64,000 nucleotides of DNA from Brienomyrus brachyistius. Taxonomy: Eukaryota > Chordata > Actinopteri > Osteoglossiformes > Mormyridae. Shown one piece after another: positions 13,171 to 24,970 of this stretch. A program made the position numbers and the translations under genes. The notes beneath the pieces are model-generated. The model had not been told where the DNA came from and did no database searches. It worked only from the letters and a program-made list of their open reading frames with translations. Location of the stretch: positions 31,988-95,987 of the forward strand of contig NW_026042800.1 in assembly GCF_023856365.1 (NCBI RefSeq). The letters run 5' to 3'. Numbering within the stretch: the first letter of the stretch is position 1; each line of letters begins with the position of its first letter.

Positions 13171-14479
13171 TCATCATGCCCATCAGACATGCCCTCTCTC
13201 CACCCCTCCCCAGCAACTCCCCCCACCTCAATCGCTTCACCCCCATAAAACCCAGGTTCAGTTCAGCTGCCCCCCAAGACCCACCCTCCCCTACCCAGAT
13301 GCCCAGGGAACTGTCACTGTGGGGAGGGCAGGGATTGGGGGTGGGGGCTACTCTCCCGCGCCGTGCCATGTCACAGTGGGGGAGACAAAGGGCCTCGTAC
13401 CCCTGTCTGCATTAATCACGCCGATGACGATCTGCCCGCCTCGGCTCCAAATTAACACCCCCAGCTTCACGGGAATAGAAATTAACCAAATTATCTGTGG
13501 GTCGCAGATGTCCCGGGGTGCCCCTCCCACCCCGCCAGCCCCCCCCGCTAAACCACCCCCTTCCCCCTCACAGATTTAATGTGCCCCCAGAACAGCCAGC
13601 TTGTCGGAAAAAAAACACTAATGGTCAAGAAGTAGTTTATGACATTTTTAACGCCGGCTAAGCATTTTTAAATGGGGTGTGTTTACCTTGCTTTCCTTCT
13701 GCTTTACTGTGACTGAATGTGTAAATGTGCTGGGGGGGGTTTTTCACGCATACACAGGTGAGAGCTTGCGGGCGAGCAGGATCACTGGAGCGGATTGTCA
13801 CTTCCTGCCGGCGGAGGAGAAGTCTAGCATCCAGCGCGGGCGCTAAGAGCTACACAACCCCCCCCCCCCATCGGAGGACGAGTCCATCGTCAGGCCGGCC
13901 CGCTGACGGGGGAGTCTGGAGCAGACGGGAACATGAGCTGCCCCTGACAGGAGACGTGGGACGGGCATGGAGGGGTGTGACGACCTGTGAAGGACAGAGC
14001 CAGCAGTGGGTGCTGCAAGCTTTTAACCCAAATCGGGTCAGAACCGAGAAGGATCTGTGCTGAAACAGGAGCACCCCCTTACTGCCCCCCCCCACCCCCA
14101 CCCCTCAGGCACAGGGCTCTCAGGGCTCTGAGCGACGGGCCGCCCCAACAACTGCCTCACCGCAGCAGTCTTAGCAAGAGGTAAAACAGTCACCACGGAA
14201 ACCAGCCCCCCCCCCCCCCCACTTCTCAAAATCATCCCCAGTCAAGAATTCAGACAAGTAACAAATATGCATGTTTTGTATTTTTTTTTCTCCCCCCACA
14301 GAAAGCCAGAAAATCGGCGATGGGTGCCCGTCCGGTGCGTCCCGCAGGGCGCTGCTGGCTGGCCGCGTTGGCACGGGGCGGGAAAAAGAGGTGCTGTGGC
14401 TTTAAGGGGCTTTTTGGGGTGATGCCAGCTCAGTGACTGCGACGCTCCCCTGGCATCGCGAGATGCCCGCCCAGGGCCC
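13171..14479. other. Intergenic, C-rich, no gene seen
   Basis: GC-rich DNA with repeated poly-C runs (13859-13869, about 14205-14220). The open frames are proline- or glycine-rich and lack recognisable domains. Confidence 0.55.
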
Positions 14480-14930
14480 CATTTGCATATGATATTCAGA
14501 GCATGGCGTCTTTTTTTTTTATTGTTTTTAATCAGAGCAGAATGTCAACAAAATAAATGAAGTTGCGAGGGGAAGTGAAATTTTTATCACGTTCCGGGAC
14601 GCGAGATTCTCTTCCATTCATCACGGGCCATATTGAGAGAGGAGGATTTCTCGAAACACGGTAATCAATGGAGGAGTTCCATATGGCCCGGATCAAAGGT
14701 GCCACATAGTGTGTGGTTCTGCTTTATTGCCAGCCAGTACTGTTAATTGGACAACAAGATCAGAGGCAATATTAAAATCCAATTAAATTGATATGAACAG
14801 ATTGCCAAGTGATGTACACTAATGTATAATTGAGTATCAAGCAAATGCGACTTGCCCGTTTCCTCGCCTGCCTCCTGAATAAATGATAGCGCCGTAGAGG
14901 ACAGAAACCCGTTTGCACATCAGCTCCGCG
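14480..14930. other. Candidate conserved non-coding element (unverified)
   Basis: A change of texture to moderately AT-rich, complex sequence with ATTTGCAT (octamer-like), CCATATTGAG, TAATCAATGG and many AATTA homeodomain-type cores, and with no tandem repeats apart from one T run. Vertebrate developmental enhancers often look like this. Only cross-species alignment can confirm it. Confidence 0.25.
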
Positions 14931-15529
14931 GCTCTCAGCTCCCTTTACATACTTTCTTAGCTGTTTTTTTTTTTTGTATATTTTTGAACTTTCCCTGCCA
15001 CTGCCTCTTAAAGGGATACACCCTTATTTTTAACATCCAGGGCTGTCTTGTTATAAGTAACCCAGGGCCCCCAAATTACCTGCATTGCTCAGGAAGGGAA
15101 ACGATCATCAGTTTCCTTGGTGGGGGGGGCCTAGGGCCCCTAAAAGGGTACAGCCAGTCTTGCCTACATGAATGAGATGACGTCTGGGTTGGGGGGGGGG
15201 GGGTTGGGCGGGAGCAGTTACGGCAGAGACCCCCGCGTAAATATGTGTGACGTTGTCACGTTGTCACGCGTCCCAAAACAAAAGGGGGGGGTGGGGGAAT
15301 CGCACCTGGATTCTAGATGATTTATGGCTTTTCTGGGAAATTCCGCGTGGGTGGGGGCGCCTTGCCGTGCGTAATCTGCCACGCACACCTACGACACGCC
15401 ATTCCGCGTGGGCGCCCCCGATATGGGCTGCTCTTTTGGAGGAAAATAAATAAATAAGATAACAGCGCATCCGTCGGCGCTATTTAACAGACCAACGAAG
15501 GGCTGTATCAAGGTGACATTGCCTGATAA
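14931..15529. other. Intergenic, no gene seen
   Basis: Includes GGGCCC-rich segments near 15060-15140, a poly-G run near 15190-15203 and a near-repeated motif CCGCGTGGG(T/C)G around 15345 and 15405. No coding evidence. Confidence 0.45.
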
Positions 15530-15770
15530 GGTACACTTGGAAAACAGCCCATAATAATCAAAGTTCATCGTAATCCATTCATATATTAATTGAATATTTT
15601 TAGCCCACCATTAATTCTTAAAACACACATATCAATACATGGCGTCGTGAATAATCAGAGGATTTACATTTATAATTCTAATGACATTTGGGCTCTCCAG
15701 TCATTTTTTAATTTATTTAGCTAGTTAGTTGTTTTGGTGACTGTCCAGCCCGCGTGTTAATGTACTCGAG
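15530..15770. other. Candidate conserved non-coding element (unverified)
   Basis: AT-rich, non-repetitive stretch with many TAAT/ATTA cores (TAATAATCAAAG, ATTAATTGAA, CATTAATTC, AATAATCAG) and no homopolymer G/C runs. The interpretation is inference from composition only. Confidence 0.22.
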
Positions 15771-17861
15771 GCTGACATGGTTTTCTTAATTAAGCTGGAG
15801 AAGAGGGACGTGGTGTGGGATGGGGGGGGGGGCTGTGATGTCCCCCGCCAGCCGTGCACGGCTCGCAGCTGGCTCCAGTGCCCGGGCAGGCGGCCCGCCG
15901 AGTCTGCCTGACAAGGTCGCCGTGCCCCAGCACTGCTGGGACCCCCCCTGATTCCTCACACTTCTCCAGCCGCACTGCAAAACAAATCCGACTTTTAATT
16001 ACAAAAAAAAAACTTCTAATTTTTATTCGCAGTACTTGGGCCTGTCAATCGGTATTTTGTCGTTGTTCATCTCAAAGGTAGCAGAAACAAGTGTTTAATC
16101 AGTGTCTCTGAATTGAAGCTTGCTGTATGAGCGGGAATGTGCCTTGCGGCGGACTGGCATCCCGTTCCTCGCTGTCCCCCACCTTGGGCTTCTTGGGGAG
16201 GACTCAAGACTCTCGCTGACCCTACGCCGGGTAAGCTGGATGTTAGCTAGGTGAAAATGAAGGCATGAGTCGTGCTATTTTCTCACTGTATTCCCTCTCC
16301 TCAACTGAATTCCAGGCCTGGAAAACTGTGAGGCCTCATCCGTCCTGAATGTTTCTAGGTCCCATTTAAGCGACCACATTCTGTGCTGGGGGAGACGCTT
16401 CAGAGTAGCACACCATCCCCACTGGGTACGAACCCCACATTCCTTCAAATCTCCTATCACGGTTTTGCGGTCATCTTTTTATTTGTTTTTCTGCTCATCC
16501 CGCACCCCCTTTCCTAAATCTGTACCCCCCCCCCAGCCTCCCCCACTCTCAGGTGGACGGGGAATGGGCTTTGTCATTGTTTGGCCGTGTATGACCCAAT
16601 CTGCCGAGCGTAATCAGTTCAGGGAGTATGGCAGTGCCAACCTGGCGTGCTACGCTGCTGCCGCTTGCCACGTTCACTTTATCATGCGAGACGGAGGGGG
16701 TGGGCTTTAATGTGCCCCCATAAGACCCGGCGTAGGGGAGTAAACCCAGTTTAACCCCATCAGGGCCAAACGTCAAGCCCCCTCGTAGCAGCTGCTGCTG
16801 GTCCAGAAGATTAATGGAAGGTACGGAAATCGCGTAAACTTTATTTAAAAAAAAGGAAGTAGCCACATATACGGAGAGAGACCGGGTCAAAACAAAGCAG
16901 GTTATATAAACAGTTTTGTGGGATGGGAGATGTAGGTATTGTGCTGGGCCTGTGCTGCCCGTGGTTCTGGAGAGCTGAGGCCAGGCTGCATTGGGTTAGC
17001 AGCTGCTTCCCAGCCCACAGGAAATTAGGCTCTCATAGTTGGTTCCTCATGATCAGAACCGCCACAGGAACCTGGGGGCGGATTCGGACTGTCACCGACT
17101 GCCACTCCATGACATTCCATGACAAGCTTTGGAATCTTGCTATGTGTTTATTGCTTCCGGGTTTTAAGAAATGAGGGTGGGCCTTGATATTTTTATCATA
17201 ATTAGCAATATATGAAGCTTGTTCTAAGTGGGGAGAACAAGAGCAATGGTCCAGGCCTAGTTGAAATTTGACAGCAAACCATGTATTTGTGCCTTGTCTG
17301 GTCCTGAGAGTCTGTTTCCCATCACAGAATTCGAGTGCTTCATAGTCCCTTTTCTGATTATTTTTGTCCTGATTATTGTACTAGAAAGAACCAATCCGGA
17401 TGCCTGTTAAAGTTGGTGCCACAAGATAATCTGCCTGATTTAGAGCCAGAGTCAGCTGAAGGTATAACATGGGGCTCTACTCACCTTAAAGATTCAGTCT
17501 GTGGGCATGAAAAAAGGTGGGGAGGTGTGTGTGGGGGGGGTATTTTCTTTTGAGTGCTAAGAGGTGCCTTCTTTGAGCTCGCATGGCACTATGTAGCCAG
17601 GGCTCAATAGTCGTATGGGACGAGGTGTCATTTTAGGCCATGAGAGAGGATTTCTTAGGCAACATGGGCCTGGGGCACAGCCTTGGAATCACGGGGATCT
17701 GCCTGAAGACCCCAATTTAATCTCTGGGGCTACTTTTCAGCCCTGTCTAATGTGCGCTCTTAATCCCGCTCGCACACAAAGCCCCTGGGCCTAATCCTCA
17801 GCCTACCTGAGCTGCCTCTTTATTTGCTAGCCCGACAGCCAGAGCTCCGCCCATCACTACA
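15771..17861. other. Intergenic, no gene seen; possible old SINE tail near 16135-16250
   Basis: At 16140-16240 the order GCGGACTGGCATCCCGTTCCTCGCTGTCCCCCACCTTGGG-like resembles the 3' half of the tRNA-derived SINE seen intact at 31618-31976, but it is strongly diverged. The remainder is mixed-composition unique DNA. Confidence 0.35.
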
Positions 17862-18345
17862 TACTGAACACAGCAGAGAGAGAATAAGGGCACCTAGATA
17901 CTGAACACAGCAGAGAGACCATAAGGGTACCTGGGTACTGAACACAGCAGAGAGACCATAAGGGCACCTAGATACTGAACACAGCAGAGAGACCATAAGG
18001 GTACCTGGGTACTGAAAACAGCAGAGAGACCATAAGGGTACCTGGGTACTGAAAACAGCAGAGAGACCATAAGGGCACCTAGATACTGAACACAGAAGTG
18101 AGACTATAAGGGTACCTAGATACTGAACACAGCAGAGAGACCATAAGGAAATGTAGATACTGCACACAGCAGAGACATCATAAGGGCACTTAGATATTGA
18201 ACACAGCAGAGAGACCATAAGGTCATTTACATACTGAACACAGAAGAGAGACCCTAAGGAGACTTAGCTACTGAACAAATCAGACAGACCCTAAAGAAAC
18301 CTAGATACTGAACACTGCAGGTAGACCTAAAGGAATCTATCTAGA
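17862..18345. repeat. 37-bp minisatellite, about 13 units
   Basis: The unit is approximately ATACTGAACACAGCAGAGAG + ACCATAAGGG(C/T)ACCT(A/G)G(A/G)T. The central copies are near-identical and the right-hand copies decay progressively (AAGGAAATG, AAGGAGACTT, AAAGAAACC). Because 37 is not a multiple of 3, each unit shifts frame. The 132-residue minus-strand frame that runs through it is a repeat artefact. Confidence 0.95.
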
Positions 18346-20392
18346 TACTGAAACATACTGAAACATCCTCATTCAGAAAATGTTCTGACTGAGAAACAGA
18401 TGAACTGAGCAAATGTGGAGAAACATTTAAAAAAAGCTGAACACGCTAGTTTATAAGAGAAATAAAAGGAAAACTATAAAAAAAAAATCTGCGGCGGAGA
18501 CAGGATCAAAGAAACATCTGAAACCAAACAGGCTGTTTGAGATAAAGCCAAAATTGGCCCGATCCTCGGCGATAAAGGGCCGTTCAGAAAACGGGACACG
18601 AGTACAGCATCAGCATCCGCTTCTCACGCCGCGTTCACTCTTAGAGGCGTGCAAACGCCACAGTGGCTTCTTCATTTTCCCCAAACAGGACACTTGGCAC
18701 GGGGTTAAAAGCACGGCCGTGTTCTGCCAGCGCCTCGGTGGGCGGCGACGGGCGGCGGGCCGCACTGGGAATGGGCCCTGGGCTCCTGCAGCAGAACTGC
18801 GAGCGCCGTAACCTTATATCAAAGACGGGAGCGTCGGGCTCAGGAGGGAGTTGCTTTAATTATTAAACTGCTCTGGTAGAGAGCCGCAACCCCCCCCCCC
18901 AAACACCCCCCCCCCCCCCCAAAACGCCTGTTGTAAAGGTTACTTGCCGCTGTTTTTCGTTTAGTCACTTTCATCCCCCTTTCACTCGGGCATTCCGTGG
19001 GCCTCCGCATGCCCCGGGCCAAACCCCCCACCGTCGCCCACCATAGGGGGGTGGGGGGGGGGCAGCTGCAGGGTTTCCCTCCAATACCCAAAACAAAGCC
19101 CAATCATCAGACTATTGCCCCCCTCCCCCTTTTTTCCTAAATAAATGAAGCCAAACATGTTTCCCCAGTCAGGTCCAGAGGCAGCCCTAGCTGCAGCCCC
19201 AGCTCCATCCCTCCTAATCAGTGGTGCTATTCATCGCATGTTGCGGGCGCTGGAAGTCGCATTTCGGGAGCGTTTGCATTTCAAATGCTTTAATGATTTC
19301 ACCTTGGGGAGCGATAATGGCACCGGAGGCCCCCCCCGCGATAATGGAATGTGCTTCCAAAGGTCCACGTTTTTCCGGCATTCCAGGTGCCTTTGTTATT
19401 TACTGATTACTGCCAGAAAGTCACAACAGCCCATGACTGACCCCCCCCCACCCCTTCCCCACACCACCCCCAAAACATTTTTTGCACCATTGTGTTCATG
19501 TTTGAGATTTTTGTCTTTTCTTTGCAAGGTCCCTCCCATCTTGGATCTTGTCCGGAAGGAAGAGTGGTGGGAAGCCACTGGGGTCGATGCGTCCCCCCCC
19601 CCCCCCCCAACACATGCCACTGCGTGTGGCCTGAATGTGGCATCTTCAGCCACATTGCGAGACTCTCGCCATACAGTTTACTTGATGGTGGCTTCCAGCC
19701 CTGGGTGGCCTGTTCTTATGACATCTTTGAGAGAGTTCCATACTCTGGCTGGTTTATTTAACTGTAAAACTGTAAAGCTTGTAAAGTACTGTATATTGGC
19801 TGGGTGGTACAGTGACTCTAGCACCCCATCTAAGTTTGGCAGGAGGCGGGTCACATTCCAGCCCCTGTTTTGTGTGTGTGGTATGCCTGTGTTGCTTGCA
19901 TGAAGCTTGCACCTGGTTCCACTGGTACTTCGGCTACCCACCTCATTAATTTAGGTAAATTGATGTCTCCAAATATCCATTGTGGAAAAACACAAGGTTC
20001 CAATCCAGGATGAGCAGCAAACGTCAGAGTTAGGTGGTGAAGGCATTGAAGTTATAAAAGGCTTTCGTCAGATCTGAGATGAAGAGCCTGAAGAAAATCT
20101 TCTAAAGTACTCAAGTATCTCTAAGAAATCAATCGTAATTGTTCAGAATATGCTTTTTTTCCGAGACCTTTTACTGACGTGAAAGCAAGAAGGAGGACAG
20201 ATAGAGTATCGACACCTTTAAACTTGGGGCAAAGATTTTTATAGAGTTTTAGACCACAAGAACAAGTAAGTGGATATCTTCGTCAAAAAAGCCTGAACTT
20301 TTACCCTGAAGCACAAATGACTGGATTAAAGTTGTTTTGGACATATTATAAGATTCACTGCACAGGAGAACATTACAGTCAAATCGCTTATA
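18346..20392. other. Intergenic, no gene supported
   Basis: Contains poly-C runs (about 18890-18920, 19589-19608). A 252-residue plus-strand frame (19145-19903) has no recognisable domain and crosses two C runs. 19205-19430 is complex sequence with TTTGCATTTCAAATGC and GATAATGG motifs and could be a non-coding conserved element. Confidence 0.45.
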
Positions 20393-20760
20393 TTAAATTT
20401 ATTTATTTAACCGATGCTTTTATCTCAAGCACCATACAAGTGAGTGTGATTAATAACGAAGGTGATTGAGTAAGGATGCAGCTTCCAATGAGACAATACG
20501 AGTACAAGTGCAGCAGGGGTGGGATTCCAGTGAGAAAGCAGGAACAAGTGCAAGATAATTATGGGAACTAGAGCCATATAAAACAGAATAGAACCAATTA
20601 TCAGAAAAGCTACTCAAATAAAAATAACACCAAGAGAATCTAGTAGGATCCAGGTAGAAACAGAAGAGAGCATCCAGCAGTAGCTTTCAAAGGAACAATT
20701 AATGAAGAGGGTGAGACAAGCAGCTTCAGTGAGGGGGGAAGCTAGCTGAGTCCCATGTAA
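20393..20760 (-). mobile_element. LINE/SINE remnant with an L2-like fish tail
   Basis: TTTATTTATTTAACCGATGCTTTTATC followed by CAAGCACCATACAAGTGAG is a diverged form of the fish tail TTTATCCAAAGCGACTTACA. The same tail occurs in the opposite orientation at about 27685-27720. The downstream part contains two partial copies of CAAGTGCA. The right boundary is uncertain. Confidence 0.5.
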
Positions 20761-20928
20761 CAATGAGGCTCAGAGGGGTTCAAGGTTAATGTGGAGGAGG
20801 ATTGCCAGCAACAAAATGGACGGACTCTCAATAAGCGCCTTTGGCGAGGCTGAAGATCTGAAAAGAATCCAGAACGTGAGAGGAGATTTAACTTGATGGA
20901 ACATAATGATGATGAAAATAGGCTGTAG

Positions 20929-21050
20929 TGTGTGTGTTATGTGTGTGTGTGTGTGTGGATTAGATTATATTACATTCTCTCCCATATATGTAAGAAATAC
21001 CTGTTATTTTGACGTTGTGAGGACCAATTTTCAGGTCCCGCAACATACAG
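20929..21050. repeat. Dispersed repeat adjoining a (TG)n tract
   Basis: A TG tract is followed by CATATATGTAAGAAATACC, TGTTATTTTGACGTTGTGAG and GACCAATTTTCAGGTCCC. This closely parallels 44080-44185, where a TG tract is followed by TATATG...CCTGTTATTTTGACACTGTG and GGGGACATTTTTTCAGTCCC. The shared order shows a dispersed repeat family. Confidence 0.6.
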
Positions 21051-21059
21051 TACAGCTGC

Positions 21060-21605
21060 AGCCACCCTTCTCGGGTCCCATCCCCGGACTGCTGCAGGTC
21101 AGGCCCTGTCACTCTCAGGCCCCATGTCTGTCCCTCTCAGGCCCCCAATCCTCCTCTCTCACGCCCCGGACTGACGCTCTCAGGCCCCAAATCTCCGCTC
21201 TCAGGCCCTGACCCCGCTGCTCTTAGGCCCCGGACTGCCGCTCTCAGGCCCCAAATCTCTGCTCTCAGGCCCTGACCCGCTGCTCTCAGGCCCCGGACTG
21301 CTGCTCTCTGGCCCCAAACCTCCGCACACAGGCCCCAGACTGCTGCTCTCAAGCCCCAGACTGCTTCTCTCAGGCCCAAACCTCCACTCACAGGCCCCAG
21401 ACTGCTGCTCTCACGCCCCGGACCTTATGCTCTCGGGCCCCAATCCACTGCTCTCAGACCCCGGACTGCCGCTCTCGGGCCCCCAATCCACCGCTCTCAG
21501 ACCTTGACCAGCTGCTCTCAGGCACTGGATTGCTGCTCTCAGGCCCCAATCCACCGCTCTCAGGCCCCAATCCACCGCTCTCAGGCTCCTCTCAGGGTTT
21601 GACAC
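21060..21605. repeat. GC-rich minisatellite, CTCTCAGGCCCC orientation
   Basis: About 26 imperfect units of roughly 20-21 bp built on GCTCTCAGGCCCCGGACTGC or GCTCTCAGGCCCCAAATCC. Unit length varies. It is the reverse-complement counterpart of the array at 22055-22615. Confidence 0.93.
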
Positions 21606-22054
21606 ATGTGCAGACTACAAAAAAACACTTTCTTTATCCATTTCCAGAGTTATATTGGCCTTTTATTTTTTTCCAGTTCAAAGTTCTACTGTTTATGCAT
21701 AAAAATTCAAATAACAAAAACACAAATAGCATTTTTATTGATATCAGCAGTTGTCTATGATAACTTGTCAAAGTTGTGCCTAGATATTTATTGATGACTT
21801 AGAATCTTATATAGTTATAACATTCCTGATGGTGTAATGATTTGGAAACATCTACCGCATTATCTGTTATATGTTCTATTATTTATTCATAACACATTTA
21901 CATCAGGATTAAAATAGTACTGAAACAATGTTGTACATTATGATTATTTTATAATCTTGTTTTTTTTTTTTATTCTGTTTTTGCGCATGCAGGGTCATAA
22001 GATCAAAGAGTAGTGAGGCTTGAGTATACTAAATTGTTCTGTGCATGCATGAAC
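21606..22054. other. AT-rich spacer between two inverted GC-rich arrays
   Basis: About 450 bp of AT-rich unique DNA (ATTTATT, TTATAT, T runs). It contains no coding evidence, only two overlapping low-complexity frames at its left end. Confidence 0.7.
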
Positions 22055-22615
22055 CGGAAGGGGCCTGAGAGGGGTGGAGCCTGAGAGGGGCGAGGCCTGA
22101 GAGTGGCTGGGCCTGAGAGTGTCGGGGCCTGAGAGGGACGGGGTAGGAGAGGGGTGGGACCTAAGAGGGGTGGAGCCTGAGAGGGGCGGGGCCTCAGAGT
22201 GTCGGGGCCTGAGAGGGTCGGGGGAGGAGATGGGTGGGGCCTGAGAGGGGCGGGGCCTGAGAGGGGCGGGGCCTCAGAGTGGCTGGGCCTGAGAGTGTCG
22301 GGGCCTGAGAGGGACGGGGTAGGAGAGGGGTGGGACCTAAGAGGGGTGGAGCCTGAGAGGGGCGGGGCCTCAGAGTGTCGGGGCCTGAGAGGGTCGGGGG
22401 AGGAGATGGGTGGGGCCTGAGAGGGGCGGGGCCTGAGAGGGGCGGGGCCTCAGAGTGGCTGGGCCTGAGAGTGTCGGGGCCTGAGAGGGGCGGGGCCTGA
22501 GAGGGGTGGAGCCTGAGAGGGGGGGGTCTGAGAGGGGTGGGGCCTGAGATCTGCGGGGCCTGGGAGCAGTGGGACTTGAGGCCGGTGGGGCTTGAGAGGA
22601 GCGGGGCCCGAGAAG
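22055..22615. repeat. GC-rich minisatellite, GGGGCCTGAGAG orientation
   Basis: About 34 units of 15-17 bp on the theme GGGGCCTGAGAGGGGC, with a higher-order block of about 120 bp (GTCGGGGCCTGAGAGGGACG ... GGGGCCTCAGAGTG) repeated at about 22120-22200 and 22300-22380. Its core is the reverse complement of the core in the array at 21060-21605. Confidence 0.95.
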
Positions 22616-24734
22616 GGTGAATATATATATTTGGAATACATAACTGAAGAACTTTGATTAACAGTTCTCCTTTTCAAAAGTTATATGGCGTGTTCATGCT
22701 CGTGTTCATCTATATGCATATTAATGTTTACACACTTCTAAAGTTTTTAGGAAGAGAAAAAAACATTTTCACTGGCTGTTTCAGCCTCAGCTTCACGTGT
22801 CTCCGCCTGTTTTTTTTAGCCCTTTCTCCTTTTTCCAGCGGAACTTTCCGGGCGCTGGCTTAATTAACGGGAAACATTAGAGTCTATTTGAAGTGATTTG
22901 CCGGTGGAGGGAGTGTTCTCTCGCCGATGAATCCCATTGTTCTTTCAGAGTAAAAAGAAACGCACAAACAGCAAACAACAACAACAACAACAACTGGGGA
23001 ATGGCGTCCGCTCGGCAGACACCACCCTGGCGCCTTTTCAAGTACAGTTGCATCCCTTATCTTCAAAGGAGAATGCGGCGCAAACCTTTGCTTTCGTTCA
23101 GAACTTTTCTGTTATGAACCTGACTCTTTTCCGTGCTGCTTGCGGATTACATGTTCCTTTGGAGCAGACAGAGTAAGAGCACTCTTTCCCTAATATATTA
23201 TTCATTTTCCCCCTTAATTTATTATTCATTTGATCTAAAATTTCATTAATTTTCTAAAATGTTTCAATTGGGTTTTTCTAGCTTATGCAAGGATTTCTTT
23301 GTCCCTTTTTGTAGTTAGCGATTTTTCTTTTATGTTTCGCATTGTAGAGGTTATCGTCTTCTCAGGGCAAACAGCATGTTAATGAAAAGGGTCAGATTTG
23401 TGTGGTTAGGGGGTGCATGTGTGTGGGTGTGGATGGGGGGGGGCACAGTTTAGGCTCCTTCCCTCCATGTCTCCGGTCAGCAGCATCCTGTCCCGCCTGT
23501 GGATATGACAATTGGGCCGAGGAAGAGTGAGATGTGACACAGTACCCCTTAAGTGGACCCCCCCCCCATGGCTGTCAGAGCTGTATCCTACCAACAAGAA
23601 ATAAATTAACTCAGAATTTTCTGCATGCTGAAATTATCCTGCCTGTAGTCCATTTGTTATTATCAACAGTCCTAACGCTGAGCCCTTTATTATTTTCCAT
23701 GCTGGGGGGCAGGGGGGTGTCATTTTCTTCAGTTGATTTTAAGCAGTCCAGACTCGAACTTTGTTCCCGCATGTCTGCGGTAGTCCCAGCGACGGGGAAA
23801 CCTGACCGCTGCCGACGTTAACATTCCTGGCCTGTCGTAGCTTCAGCTGCGGCACGAACTTCAAAGGCGCCCCCATCGCCATCCCAGCCCCCGGCCTCAT
23901 GCTCTCTCTCCCCGTTTCCTCTGGGGGAGGGGGGGGCGGGTTAATTCTCTCAGTGGCTCGCTCACGCGCACGAGCGCCGAAACTTAATCTGCTCCGCCGG
24001 GCCGGCAAATCCCAGACACAATTAGCACGCCCCAGCCGGGTGGCTTGCCCGTTACCGCGGGTGGCGCACGGGGGCTCCAGCGAGGCCGACCCAGCTTAGG
24101 CGCATGCCGGGGGGTGGATGGGGGGGGGGGTCATGCTATGACTGGCACTGGAGGTGTTTGAAGGCCACCTCATGCTCGGGGCTGCTATGAAGCTACTGTA
24201 GGTCACGATTCCCCCAAACAACAGGGCAGAGCACAGTCTGGCTGATAAACTGCTTAAATAAACACAACATCATCTGCTATGTCGCCATGACGCTGGCAAG
24301 GCATAATTACCCACGTTAATGGAGGTGGGCCGTGCCTGTAGAGCCCGCTGGGCCTGTCCACCGGGGCGGTCATACCACTCTACCCACAGGGATGGGGAGG
24401 ATGATGCACAGCTACCCATTTATTATACAGCTCTCTGGGTGGGCGGAGCTAGTCTCAGGTCCAGCAAATCATGGGGCAGCAGCTGGCAGGGTGAGTACCC
24501 CACTACACCCCTAAACAGCAAGCCTCAGCTTTTGATGGCTTGGAAACAGAAGCGTTGCAGGGCAGCAGCGGTGTGTCATCCCAGCCGGATCATTCCGGAA
24601 TGGAAGAGAGAAATCGCGTGCCTGTTTGCATGTCATTTAATCTTCATCTCTGTGTGGGGCCATCAGTCACTCCATTTGGGCCGTGAACGTCGGCAAAAAT
24701 ATTCCCAGGGAAATGGGGAAAAAGCAGCTCTCGT
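22616..24734. other. Intergenic, no gene seen; (CAA)n at 22971-22993
   Basis: Mixed DNA with a short CAA microsatellite, an AT-rich stretch at 23180-23360 and a CpG-richer patch at 23740-24110. No domain-bearing open frame. Confidence 0.55.
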
Positions 24735-24970
24735 CCATAACGCGCGAGTCGGCGTGGGAGGAGCCGTCTGTACCGTGTGAGTTGGCGTGGGCGGAGCCGT
24801 CTGTACTGCATGAGAATGTGCAGGTGGAGCCATCCATACTGCGTGAGTCAGCGTGGGTAGAGCCGTCTGTACTGCATGAAAATTTGCAGGCGGAGCCATT
24901 CGTACTGCGTGATTCGGCACAGGCGGAGCCATCCATAGTGCATGAGTCTGCGTTGGCGGAGCAGTCAGTA
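24735..24970. repeat. 33-bp minisatellite, about 7 units, frame-preserving
   Basis: The unit is about TGAGTCGGCGTGGGCGGAGCC + (G/A)TC(T/C)(G/A)TACTGC(A/G). Units differ at 15-30% of positions. Because 33 is 11 codons, a 126-residue plus-strand frame (24683-25063) reads as 11-residue repeats of the type ESAWxEPSVLH, and two minus-strand frames also stay open. No gene structure surrounds it, so I treat it as a minisatellite. Confidence 0.9.

Noticed and set aside
12833..13579. 248-residue plus-strand open frame
   Set aside because: It consists largely of (GT)n, (CT)n and poly-C translated as Cys/Val, Ser/Leu and Pro.
17862..18345. Possible CRISPR-like array of regular repeats
   Set aside because: Repeats are contiguous without unique spacers and the DNA is vertebrate; this is a minisatellite.
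19145..19903. 252-residue plus-strand open frame
   Set aside because: It crosses two poly-C runs that dictate proline stretches, shows no recognisable domain, and overlapping frames exist on both strands.
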